7,092 nt of DNA from Spirochaetales bacterium (GCA_016930115.1 JAFGHN010000289.1:1-7092); one strand, 5' to 3'. Positions 1 through 6,883 are shown, numbered from the stretch's first letter. Translations and numbers: made by a program. The notes: a model not told the origin generated them from the sequence alone.

Positions 1-126
1 ATGCTCGAGGACCTCGTGTTTGCGGCGTTTTCAGACGCATCGGCAAAGATCAAGGAAAAAATGAAAGAAGAAATGTCCAGACTCACCGGTGGTCTCGATT
101 TACCGCCGGGGCTTTTTGGCGCCTGA
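1..126 (+). CDS. ybaB: YbaB/EbfC family nucleoid-associated protein, C-terminal fragment
   Basis: The first 41 codons of the window are open in frame 1 and end in TGA. They read as the C-terminal third of a YbaB/EbfC protein (about 105 residues when complete). The visible part has the helix beginning MLEDLVFAAFSDA, a charged Lys/Glu helix (KIKEKMKEEMSRL), and the typical Gly/Pro/Leu-rich tail TGGLDLPPGLFGA. The N-terminal part lies off the left edge, so the ATG at position 1 is probably an internal methionine and not the true start. The family forms small dimeric DNA-binding proteins that coat DNA. Its place directly upstream of recR, 6 bp away, is the conserved dnaX-ybaB-recR arrangement and strongly supports the call. 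A DNA-binding role is known for the family and is not shown here. Confidence 0.88.
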   Translation: MLEDLVFAAFSDASAKIKEKMKEEMSRLTGGLDLPPGLFGA

Positions 127-132
127 GACCGT

Positions 133-723
133 ATGACGACCCTTGATCAGCTCATCAGGAATCTTACGCGGCTTCCGGGAATCGGGCGTAAGAGTGCCGC
201 GCGGATAGCCTACTACCTGCTCCGGGCAGACAGACAGTTCAACGCGGATCTGGCCCGGGAGATAGCGGAACTCAAAGAGCGGATACGGGAGTGCAGTATC
301 TGCGGCAACTACACGGAAGTAGATCCCTGTGAGATATGCACCGACCCGCGACGCGACCGGTCTGTGCTGTGCGTGGTTGAACAATCCCAGGATATCCAGA
401 CGATAGAGGCCACCCGGGAATACAGCGGCCTCTTTCATGTGTTGAACGGCGTTATCTCTCCGATAGACGGCATCGGTCCCGATGATCTTACCTTCGGAAA
501 ACTCGAGAAACGTATCAGCGAGAACGACATCGCGGAGATCATCATTGCGACCAATCCAACCGTGGAAGGAGACGCCACCGCGATGTACCTGGTGAGAATG
601 TTCGCCAACAGCGGTATCTCGCTTTCGCGTCTTGCTTCAGGGCTGCCGGTAGGCGGTGACCTCGAGTACGCCGACAGACTCACCCTCGCGCGGTCGATAA
701 AGGGGCGGATACCGCTGAAATAG
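133..723 (+). CDS. recR: Recombination mediator protein RecR
   Basis: This 196-residue protein is close to the usual RecR length of about 200. In the RecFOR pathway RecR, with RecO and RecF, helps load RecA onto SSB-coated single-stranded gaps. It acts in the cytoplasm as a ring-like clamp. Domains in order: a helix-hairpin-helix at about residues 13-30 (LPGIGRKSAARIAYYLL); a four-cysteine zinc finger with Cys54, Cys57, Cys66 and Cys69; a Toprim domain at about 78-172 starting LCVVEQSQDI; and the conserved C-terminal GGDLEYADRLTLARSIKGR stretch. The ATG at 133 places the first helix at the normal distance from the HhH. The ribosome binding site is weak (TGAGA just upstream), so translation is probably coupled to ybaB, which ends 6 bp earlier. 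No key residue is missing. The gene is convergent with the Mut7-C gene. Confidence 0.97.
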   Translation: MTTLDQLIRNLTRLPGIGRKSAARIAYYLLRADRQFNADLAREIAELKERIRECSICGNYTEVDPCEICTDPRRDRSVLCVVEQSQDIQTIEATREYSGLFHVLNGVISPIDGIGPDDLTFGKLEKRISENDIAEIIIATNPTVEGDATAMYLVRMFANSGISLSRLASGLPVGGDLEYADRLTLARSIKGRIPLK

Positions 724-747
724 CGGAATAGCCGAAGCCTCCGCTTT
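722..747. terminator. Putative bidirectional terminator between recR and the Mut7-C gene
   Basis: The inverted repeat AGCGGA (722-727) / TCCGCT (740-745) overlaps the recR stop codon and ends next to the stop of the minus-strand gene (748-750). Read on the minus strand, the interior can fold further as GGC-TTCG-GCT, giving a UUCG tetraloop and a 2-nt bulge. The plus strand is followed by TTTCTAT and the minus strand by ATTTC, so the U-tracts are weak. The location between convergent genes supports a shared terminator. Efficiency in either direction is inference. Confidence 0.5.
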
Positions 748-1512
748 CTATCGGATTTGCCGGCGTATTGTCTCGATACGCTCGCGCATACGTTCCACGT
801 GGCTTCCGTTCCAATAGTACTTGCCGCATGCCCTGCAACGGAAGATGCTGGACGCGCCGGCTTTTACGCCGGGGGGCACTTCACCGGCTGCAATTCTTTC
901 TTTATCAATCTGGGTGATTTCTCCGTTGCAGTTGATGCACCGTTTGAACGGGTCGAACCTGTCCGCCAGATGATAACGGATGACGGCCTCAACTATCTGC
1001 TCGTCCGGGTTGGTGCTTCGCACGTAGAACCCGCGGGACACGGTGCTTCTCATCAAAAGTCTCGTGTCGCGGGAGAGCAACACCCGGTCCTCCTGTACGG
1101 CTATCCGTGCGAGGTCATGATCATCCCACCGGCGGTCGTACAGGGTATCGAAACCAAGCATCCGCAGCAGGCGGGCCAGCGTTTTCAGATGTACGTCCGC
1201 AAGAAAGCGGGTATTTTCCTGGTCCGGCGGGGAAAGCCGCAGAAGTTCCGATTCTTTGCAGCCGAAGGACCGGGCGCTCAGACCCGGTGGAAAAACGGTG
1301 ATACGGTCATTTTCATCGAGCAGATAGTCAAAACCGGCGGAGGCGCCGTTTACAAGGATACAGTCCACCTCGACGTGGGGCACTCCAAGGGATTCAATCA
1401 GGTCTTTTACCGAACGAGTTACGTGAAAAGAGGCCTCAATATCGCCCCGGCGTGATTCATCAGAAAGAAAAAAGTGAAGGTCTTCATGGAAAGCGACGGT
1501 TACGTGTATCAC
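748..1512 (-). CDS. Mut7-C RNase domain protein with N-terminal ubiquitin-like domain
   Basis: This 254-residue protein has two recognisable parts. Residues 1 to about 80 look like the ubiquitin-like (beta-grasp, MoaD/ThiS-like) domain often fused to Mut7-C: MIHVTVAFHEDLHFFL, then CILVNGASAGFDYLL and DRITVFPPG. Residues about 102-240 form the Mut7-C domain, a PIN-like nuclease fold. It has FLADVHLKTLARLLRMLGFD, with Asp106 a probable metal ligand, then DDHD at 130-133 and LLSRDTRLL with Asp149. The domain ends in a zinc knuckle (Cys192, Cys195, Cys226, Cys229) and the characteristic GKYYWNGSHVERM. RNase activity is inferred from the fold, and the natural substrate is unknown. The start is GTG at 1512, chosen because it begins exactly at the first beta strand. 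The Shine-Dalgarno is weak (GTGAG). It starts 3 bp after the upstream hydrolase gene stops, implying co-transcription and probable translational coupling. No signal peptide or membrane segment is seen. Confidence 0.9.
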   Translation of the reverse strand: MIHVTVAFHEDLHFFLSDESRRGDIEASFHVTRSVKDLIESLGVPHVEVDCILVNGASAGFDYLLDENDRITVFPPGLSARSFGCKESELLRLSPPDQENTRFLADVHLKTLARLLRMLGFDTLYDRRWDDHDLARIAVQEDRVLLSRDTRLLMRSTVSRGFYVRSTNPDEQIVEAVIRYHLADRFDPFKRCINCNGEITQIDKERIAAGEVPPGVKAGASSIFRCRACGKYYWNGSHVERMRERIETIRRQIR

Positions 1513-1515
1513 CGC

Positions 1516-2940
1516 TCACAGTTTGTCGATAAGCATCGAGCATTTTCCCGATGGAATCGGGAGGGTCCGCTTTTTTCCTTCGTCCAGGATGTTGATAGTG
1601 AAGTAGTAGAGTTTCTCTGATTCAAGCCTGATTTCCCATCCCCTACCGCTCTTGTTGCTCAAGATCGTGATCATATTGCGTTTCAGAGAGAGGTCTTCTA
1701 TACCCATGATCTCCATGGAGGGAATGATCCAGTCGACGGTTTTTCTCGGGAGGCTGATATACAGGCCGATAACGTTTTCGATTACCAGCGTAATCGATGA
1801 GAGAGCTGCATAGGGCAGATAGAGTGGACGGGGCCAGTTTCTCTTTTCCGGCCATTTCGCCGGGCCGTCCTTGCTCGGCAGATACGCTTCGTACAGGTTA
1901 CCCTCTTCTTTTCCTTCCGGATGAAGCGTGTCGAGCATGAAATAGAGATGGCGGATGGAACACTCTCTTGCAAGGTCATACCGCCCATATTTCTCGAGCC
2001 CTTTTATGATCATAAAGGTGAAGGGGGGATACACCGATCCGCGGCATCCCATTCCCTCTTCGTCAAAAGAAGGGTCGTCCGCGGCGACCGTCGGAAAAGG
2101 ATTTTCCGTGCCGAAAGTCTTCGGATTCTTTAAATGATCTATGAGACGGTTCGCCTTGTCCTCATTGGGTATCTCTCCCAGAAGCGTCCAAAAAGCGGCG
2201 ATTGTCTTGGTGGGGAGACGATTGCACTTGTCATCGAGATCGCAATAGAGACCGAGGTTCTGGTCCCACATCTGCGAATTGATGCGCGTCTTCAGCGAGA
2301 AGTACTTTCTCTTGTACCGGAAGCTCAGCTCCTTATCATTGAGGATATCGCCGATTGCCGACATGTACAGGGCGTTTATCGCCTGCTGGGTGTTGAAGTC
2401 GATGAGATACTTCGCCTCTTCCCGGGGTGCGTTATCCATCCTGGTGGCAGCGAGGGGCACCGCGTAAAGACCGGTGTCGTCTTTAAACACCGCTTCAAGC
2501 CAGGAGAAATATTTCTCAAGGATGGGAACCACGTCGCGGAGCCGCTTCTTGTTACCGATTTTGTGATACAGGTTGAACTCGGCCCATGAGAATAGCGGTG
2601 GTTGAATTCCTTTCGGATTCTTCCTTGACCGTACCGGCCTGCCGTCTATTTCGCGATACTCGCCGCAGATGGCTCCGTTGTTGTCCTGTTTCCCGTAGAA
2701 GTTGTCGAGAAGCGGGGAAGCCGGATATATGCGGTTTGAGTACACGAGAAAAAAAGTGGAAAGACACGCTTCGAACTGATTGATGTTCTTGCTGTCCGGG
2801 TAATTAAAATAGCGGGGCTGCAATCCGTTTCTCTCGGTCCCTTTCTGCCAGAAATCCTGTATCCAGGCCCAGGTTCTGTCATAGATATCGACAAAATCCT
2901 GATCATAAAAGTGAACCGACGGAAAACCTTTTTTAGCCAC
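1516..2940 (-). CDS. Putative (alpha/alpha)6 glycoside hydrolase, GH37/GH63/MGH-like (trehalase-type fold)
   Basis: This protein has 474 residues from the GTG at 2940. It resembles the inverting (alpha/alpha)6-barrel glycosidases (trehalase GH37, GH63, mannosylglycerate hydrolase-like). Visible landmarks, numbered from the GTG: RMDNAP at 167-172, with Asp169 the likely general acid (compare the MDN-P motif of the family); CRGSVYPPFTFMIIKGLEKYG at about 299-319, the counterpart of the RG-xWPP motif; and GNLYEAY near 347-353, with Glu351 the likely general base. A short beta-rich tail follows (about 400-474). No signal peptide is present, so an intracellular oligosaccharide or solute substrate is more likely than a polymer. 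The exact sugar cannot be read from the sequence. A TTG at 3012 would add 24 residues, but it has no Shine-Dalgarno and lies at the edge of the apparent -10 box. The GTG has AAAGGAG 11 nt upstream. The gene heads an operon with the Mut7-C gene and is richer in Lys, Ile and Asn than its neighbours. Confidence 0.8.
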   Translation of the reverse strand: MAKKGFPSVHFYDQDFVDIYDRTWAWIQDFWQKGTERNGLQPRYFNYPDSKNINQFEACLSTFFLVYSNRIYPASPLLDNFYGKQDNNGAICGEYREIDGRPVRSRKNPKGIQPPLFSWAEFNLYHKIGNKKRLRDVVPILEKYFSWLEAVFKDDTGLYAVPLAATRMDNAPREEAKYLIDFNTQQAINALYMSAIGDILNDKELSFRYKRKYFSLKTRINSQMWDQNLGLYCDLDDKCNRLPTKTIAAFWTLLGEIPNEDKANRLIDHLKNPKTFGTENPFPTVAADDPSFDEEGMGCRGSVYPPFTFMIIKGLEKYGRYDLARECSIRHLYFMLDTLHPEGKEEGNLYEAYLPSKDGPAKWPEKRNWPRPLYLPYAALSSITLVIENVIGLYISLPRKTVDWIIPSMEIMGIEDLSLKRNMITILSNKSGRGWEIRLESEKLYYFTINILDEGKKRTLPIPSGKCSMLIDKL

Positions 2941-2951
2941 AGAAATGCCGA

Positions 2952-2958
2952 CTCCTTT
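2952..2958 (-). promoter_or_regulatory. Ribosome binding site supporting the GTG start of the glycoside hydrolase
   Basis: On the minus strand AAAGGAG lies 11 nt before the GTG at 2940-2938. It is the only good Shine-Dalgarno match near the 5' end of this gene and is the main reason for preferring this start over TTG at 3012. The spacer is slightly long. Confidence 0.5.
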
Positions 2959-3011
2959 GATGGGATTCAGAATACTCGCCTTGATATTGTTGCGGGGTGT
3001 ATAATCAACCA

Positions 3012-3040
3012 ATGATAATATTATCGGTTCGTGAAGTCAA
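3012..3040 (-). promoter_or_regulatory. Sigma-70-like promoter for the glycoside hydrolase/Mut7-C operon
   Basis: Minus strand: TTGACT (-35, 3035-3040), a 17-nt spacer, and TATCAT (-10, 3012-3017). The expected transcription start is near 3005, giving a leader of about 65 nt before the GTG at 2940. If real, the alternative TTG start at 3012-3010 would not be transcribed. The boxes are seen in the sequence; activity is inferred. Confidence 0.5.
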
Positions 3041-3068
3041 ATTAAAGCGGTGTTGCCACCTCACCAGC

Positions 3069-3097
3069 TTGAACAATAACCTTTTTCCCTGTATAAA
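3069..3097 (+). promoter_or_regulatory. Sigma-70-like promoter for aspS
   Basis: Plus strand: TTGAAC (3069-3074), a spacer of exactly 17 nt, and TATAAA (3092-3097). Transcription should begin at about 3101-3106, leaving a short leader of about 25-30 nt. That leader contains the Shine-Dalgarno AAGGA (3116-3120), 10 nt before the aspS ATG. The promoter is arranged back to back with the minus-strand promoter, with the two -35 boxes 28 bp apart. Confidence 0.6.
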
Positions 3098-3130
3098 CTT
3101 GCTTTAATAGCCAACAAGGATCCATCTAAT

Positions 3131-4903
3131 ATGCACAGATACCGGACTCACACTTGCGGTGAGCTTAAGAAGACTGATATCGGATCAACTACGGTCCTCT
3201 CGGGCTGGATACACAACCGGCGCGACCACGGTGGAGTCCTGTTTATCGATCTTCGTGACCATTATGGAATCACTCAGGTGGTCATACGCCCTGACAGCGG
3301 ATTTCAATACGATGTTGCACATCTGCACAAGGAATCCGTCGTCCGTTTCGAGGGAAAAGTCATACCGCGCGACGAAGATACGGTCAATTCAAACATGCCC
3401 ACCGGAGAGGTGGAGGTTGAAGCGACTTCCTACGAGGTGCTGAGCCGGTGCGATTCGCTGCCGTTCAGCGTCTTTCCGGAGGAAGAAGCACCGGAAGAAA
3501 CCAGGTTGAAATACCGGTATCTCGATCTCCGCCGGAGCCGTCTCCACAGATCGATTATGCTTCGCTCACAGATCATCAGCGCGATCAGGAAAAAGATGAC
3601 CGAGCTCGGCTTCAATGAGTTTCAGACGCCGATACTGACGAGCTCGAGCCCCGAAGGCGCCCGGGATTATCTCGTGCCCTCCCGAATCCATCCGGGGAAA
3701 TTCTACGCCTTGCCCCAGGCGCCGCAGCAGTTCAAACAGCTTTTCATGATTGCCGGTTTTGACAGGTACTTTCAAATCGCGCCTTGCTTTCGAGATGAAG
3801 ACGCAAGGGCGGACAGATCACCGGGAGAGTTCTACCAGCTCGACATCGAGATGTCCTTCGCGACGCAGGAAGAGATATTTGAGGTTGTCGAAGCCGTTAT
3901 GAGCTCGGTTTTCAAGGAATTCTCGAATTGGAAAATCGAAGAGGTACCCTTCCCGCGGATACCCTACCGCGAAGCGATGTTGAAATATGGCACGGATAAG
4001 CCCGATCTAAGAAATCCGATAGAGATGCGCGATGCGACTGACATTTTTAGAGGTTCAGGATTCAAGGCGTTTGCCGGGGCGGTCGAAAAAGGCGCGGTGG
4101 TGCGGGCGATCCCGGTTCGATCCATATCGGGGCAGCCGAGGAGTTTCTTTGACCGGCTTGTAGAGTTCGCTCAATCGCTGGGAGCAAAGGGGCTCGCCTA
4201 CCTCGTTTTCTCAGACAGTGAGATCAAAGGACCCATCGGCAAGTTCATTTCCGATGACAAGATGGGCGCTATCAGGGAGCGGTGCGCCGTGCAGAGCGGG
4301 GATGTGGTGTTTTTTGTTTGCGATTTTGAAGCGCAGGCCGCCCGCGTTGCCGGGGAAGTGAGAACAAAGATCGGGGTTGATCTTGGGCTTCTCGAACAAG
4401 AGGTATTCCGCTTCTGCTGGATAGTTGATTTTCCAATGTTTGAAAAGAACCCCGACACCGGAGCGGTTGAGTTTTCCCATAATCCGTTCTCTATGCCCCA
4501 GGGTGGCATGGAAGCGCTTGAATCAAAGGATCCGCTTGAGGTTCTTGCATATCAGTACGATATCGTCTGTAACGGGATCGAGCTTTCGAGCGGAGCGATC
4601 AGAAATCACCTTCCCGATATCATGTACAAGGCCTTCGAAATCGCCGGTTACGATAATTCGGTTGTTGCGGATAAATTCCCCGCTTTGCTCAACGCATTTC
4701 ACTACGGGGCCCCACCCCACGGCGGTATTGCACCGGGAATAGACAGGATGATCATGCTCATCTTGGGCGAACAAAACCTGCGCGAGGTGATCGCCTTCCC
4801 CATGAACCAGCGTGCCCAGGACCTTATGATGAACGCCCCTTCTGAGGTGAGTGACAAACAGCTTGACGAGCTCTACATAAAAGTGATACCGCCCATCGAG
4901 TAA
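3131..4903 (+). CDS. aspS: Aspartyl-tRNA synthetase (class II, bacterial type; probably non-discriminating, Asp/Asn)
   Basis: At 590 residues this is the normal bacterial AspRS length. It ligates aspartate to tRNA in the cytoplasm. Domains: an N-terminal OB-fold anticodon-binding domain (about 1-105, with GWIHNRRDHGGVLFIDLRD); a class II catalytic core with motif 1 near FQTPILT (164-170), PEGARDYLVPSR, motif 2 FRDEDARADRSPGEFYQLD (220-238) and motif 3 GIDRM (536-540); and the bacterial GAD insertion at about 310-405. The active-site flanks SSGAIRNH and AFEIAGY and the C-terminal REVIAFPMNQRAQDLM resemble the alphaproteobacterial-type subclass more than E. coli AspRS. His33 sits where E. coli-type discriminating enzymes have Leu. 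In characterised enzymes such as that of Pseudomonas aeruginosa, a His here goes with non-discriminating activity, feeding the GatCAB route to Asn-tRNA. That specificity is inference. The ATG at 3131 follows AAGGA by 10 nt. The gene is convergent with ftsH. Confidence 0.97.
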   Translation: MHRYRTHTCGELKKTDIGSTTVLSGWIHNRRDHGGVLFIDLRDHYGITQVVIRPDSGFQYDVAHLHKESVVRFEGKVIPRDEDTVNSNMPTGEVEVEATSYEVLSRCDSLPFSVFPEEEAPEETRLKYRYLDLRRSRLHRSIMLRSQIISAIRKKMTELGFNEFQTPILTSSSPEGARDYLVPSRIHPGKFYALPQAPQQFKQLFMIAGFDRYFQIAPCFRDEDARADRSPGEFYQLDIEMSFATQEEIFEVVEAVMSSVFKEFSNWKIEEVPFPRIPYREAMLKYGTDKPDLRNPIEMRDATDIFRGSGFKAFAGAVEKGAVVRAIPVRSISGQPRSFFDRLVEFAQSLGAKGLAYLVFSDSEIKGPIGKFISDDKMGAIRERCAVQSGDVVFFVCDFEAQAARVAGEVRTKIGVDLGLLEQEVFRFCWIVDFPMFEKNPDTGAVEFSHNPFSMPQGGMEALESKDPLEVLAYQYDIVCNGIELSSGAIRNHLPDIMYKAFEIAGYDNSVVADKFPALLNAFHYGAPPHGGIAPGIDRMIMLILGEQNLREVIAFPMNQRAQDLMMNAPSEVSDKQLDELYIKVIPPIE

Positions 4904-4912
4904 CGAGGCGCG

Positions 4913-6817
4913 TTATGCCTTCTTGTTTCCGTTTTTAGGCTCCAGGCCCAGGAGCTTGTCGATATCTTCGCCAAGCAGTTCTTCTTTCTCCAGCAGGCCG
5001 TTCGCGACTTTCAAAACGGCCTCGTTTTTCTCGGTGAGAAGCGTGGTTGCGCGTTCAAACGCCTCGTCAAGGATCGACTTGATCTCCTGATCGATTTCTC
5101 TGGCGGTAGCTTCACTGAAATCCCTGCGCGTCGCAATGTCCTCACCAAGGAAAACATGCTCCCGCTCGCTGCCAAGGGAGATATTTGCGAGCCGTTCGCT
5201 CATACCCCAATCGAGCACCATTTTCCGGGCGAGCTGCGTAGCCTGTTGCAGGTCATTTTCCGCGCCGCTTGTTATCGTTCCCATGTGGAGTTTCTCCGCC
5301 ACGCGGCCGCCGAGAAGGACGGCTATCCTGTCGAGAAGGTATTCACGATTGTAGAGATACTTGTCTCCCTCGGGGAGCTGCTGGGTGACACCCATCGCCC
5401 TGTCCCGCGGGATAACTGTTACTTTGTGGATCGGTTCGGCGTTTGGCAAATACGCCGCCAGTACCGCATGACCCGCTTCGTGAAAGGCTACGGTCTTCCG
5501 CTCTTCCTCCGTGAGGACCATGCTTTTTCTGACAAGGCCGAGGAGGATCTTGTCGTGGGCTTCGTTGATGTCGCTCTGATCTATGACGGTTTTCTTATTT
5601 CGTGCCGCGGTAAGCGCTGCTTCGTTGAGAAGGTTTTCCAGATCGGCGCCGCTGAAACCGGGGGTGGCCTTGGCTACGGTTTGGAGATTGACCGATTCTG
5701 AAAAGGGTTTGTTGCGGGCATGTATTTTCAATATCTGAACTCTATCGATCATCGTGGGTCTGTCGACACTCACCCTTCTGTCGAACCTTCCGGGCCGCAG
5801 CAGCGCCGGATCGAGAATGTCCGGTCTGTTTGTGGCAGCGATGACAATGGTGCTTTCGTTTGGCTCGAATCCGTCCATTTCCGAGAGCAGCTGATTCAAT
5901 GTCTGTTCTCTCTCGTCGTGACCGCCGCCGAGCCCTGCGCCGCGGTGTCTGCCGATGGAGTCGAGCTCATCAATAAAAATGATGCTTGGGCTGTTTTTCC
6001 GCGCGTCCCTGAAAAGGTTCCGCACTCTTGAAGCGCCCACGCCAACGAACAACTCCATGAAATCGGATCCGGTGATGCTGTAGAAAGGCACGTTTGCCTC
6101 GCCGGCGACGGCCCTGGCAAGCAGCGTCTTTCCGGTTCCCGGAGGACCTACAAGAAGTACGCCTTTTGGGGTCTTGGCCCCCATTTTGTGGAATTTCTCC
6201 GAGGATTTCAGGTAGTCTACGATTTCAGTCAGTTCGCTCTTGGCGCCTTCCACTCCGGCAACATCGTTGAAGGTTTTGCTCTCATCGGTTTTCATGTACA
6301 GTTTTGCTTTGTTCTGACCTACCGAGAAGAGACTGTTTCCCTGGTTCCTGCTGCCCTTATAAAACGAGTAAAAGATGAAGACAAGCAAGAGAAGGGGTAG
6401 AAAATTGAGGATGACGCCCAGCACCGATGTTCTGTTCGCCGGCTTGGTGAATACCTTCACGTCGTTTTCTTCGAGCATGTTTGAAAGCTCGTCGTCTCCG
6501 TAGAAAGGCAGATACGTGGTAAAACCGAGAGTGGTGACTCCGGCTGAAGTGTCTGAAAGCGGCGGCGTTCTGAAGGTCCCTGTGATTTTCTCTCCTTCCA
6601 CAGTGATTGAAGATATATTGTTGGCCTGCACGTTGTCCTTAAAGGACGAATAACTGATTGTGGTTCTGAGACTCGAGTCCGAAAAGTAGTTGACCGCAAG
6701 CGAAATGATCACGCCTATTGCGATGACAATGAGCATGACCGATCCGAAAGTGAAGCGGAATTTCGGTGGCCGCTCAGGTGATTTACCGCTGCTATTATTC
6801 TGTTTCTGAGTATTCAT
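4913..6817 (-). CDS. ftsH: ATP-dependent zinc metalloprotease FtsH
   Basis: This 634-residue protein fits the family. FtsH is a hexameric inner-membrane AAA+ protease that removes misassembled membrane proteins and selected cytosolic regulators. In order: a short polar cytosolic N-terminus; membrane segment 1 at about 25-44; an extracytoplasmic domain at about 46-130; membrane segment 2 at about 132-153; an AAA module with Walker A GPPGTGKT (224-231), pore loop Phe257-Val-Gly, Walker B IIFIDE (279-284) and a second region of homology with arginine fingers Arg341 and Arg344; then the M41 peptidase with HEAGH (446-450) and the third zinc ligand Asp522 in SGAENDL. Every catalytic residue expected is present. 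A minor variation is FIDELDSIGR in place of the common FIDEIDAVGR. The ATG at 6817 is the only sensible start, as the next Met lies inside the first membrane helix. It lacks an adjacent Shine-Dalgarno. The gene appears monocistronic with its own promoter. Confidence 0.97.
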   Translation of the reverse strand: MNTQKQNNSSGKSPERPPKFRFTFGSVMLIVIAIGVIISLAVNYFSDSSLRTTISYSSFKDNVQANNISSITVEGEKITGTFRTPPLSDTSAGVTTLGFTTYLPFYGDDELSNMLEENDVKVFTKPANRTSVLGVILNFLPLLLLVFIFYSFYKGSRNQGNSLFSVGQNKAKLYMKTDESKTFNDVAGVEGAKSELTEIVDYLKSSEKFHKMGAKTPKGVLLVGPPGTGKTLLARAVAGEANVPFYSITGSDFMELFVGVGASRVRNLFRDARKNSPSIIFIDELDSIGRHRGAGLGGGHDEREQTLNQLLSEMDGFEPNESTIVIAATNRPDILDPALLRPGRFDRRVSVDRPTMIDRVQILKIHARNKPFSESVNLQTVAKATPGFSGADLENLLNEAALTAARNKKTVIDQSDINEAHDKILLGLVRKSMVLTEEERKTVAFHEAGHAVLAAYLPNAEPIHKVTVIPRDRAMGVTQQLPEGDKYLYNREYLLDRIAVLLGGRVAEKLHMGTITSGAENDLQQATQLARKMVLDWGMSERLANISLGSEREHVFLGEDIATRRDFSEATAREIDQEIKSILDEAFERATTLLTEKNEAVLKVANGLLEKEELLGEDIDKLLGLEPKNGNKKA

Positions 6818-6831
6818 TGTGACAATAAAGT

Positions 6832-6850
6832 ACGCAGAACTCGTCTGCGT
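6832..6850 (-). promoter_or_regulatory. Hairpin in the ftsH 5' leader
   Basis: A perfect 7-bp inverted repeat, ACGCAGA (6832-6838) and TCTGCGT (6844-6850), with a 5-nt loop, lies in the transcribed ftsH leader. It sits 14 nt upstream of the ATG and 6 nt downstream of the SD-like TAAGGAG. It could be a translational control hairpin, a structure shortening the SD-to-start distance, or a DNA operator. No U-tract follows on the ftsH strand, so it is not an intrinsic terminator. Confidence 0.45.
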
Positions 6851-6856
6851 GAAAAG

Positions 6857-6863
6857 CTCCTTA
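6857..6863 (-). promoter_or_regulatory. Distant Shine-Dalgarno-like motif in the ftsH leader
   Basis: TAAGGAG on the minus strand is a strong anti-16S match but lies 39 nt before the ftsH ATG. No ATG, GTG or TTG lies at normal spacing downstream of it. Between it and the ATG is a 19-nt hairpin; folding would cut the effective gap to about 20 nt. Whether ribosomes use it is unknown. Confidence 0.35.
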
Positions 6864-6883
6864 CCTTAGCGTTTGATGTAGTG

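Noticed and set aside
757..1455. A 232-codon open frame on the plus strand opposite the Mut7-C gene
   Set aside because: It is fully antisense to a gene with clear domains, and its protein shows no recognisable motif. It is a codon-bias shadow.
2134..2589. A 151-codon open frame on the plus strand opposite the glycoside hydrolase
   Set aside because: It is antisense to a coherent protein and has no domain or ribosome binding site.
5156..5701. A 181-codon open frame on the plus strand opposite ftsH
   Set aside because: It lies antisense to the conserved protease and AAA region of ftsH and has no family resemblance or convincing start.
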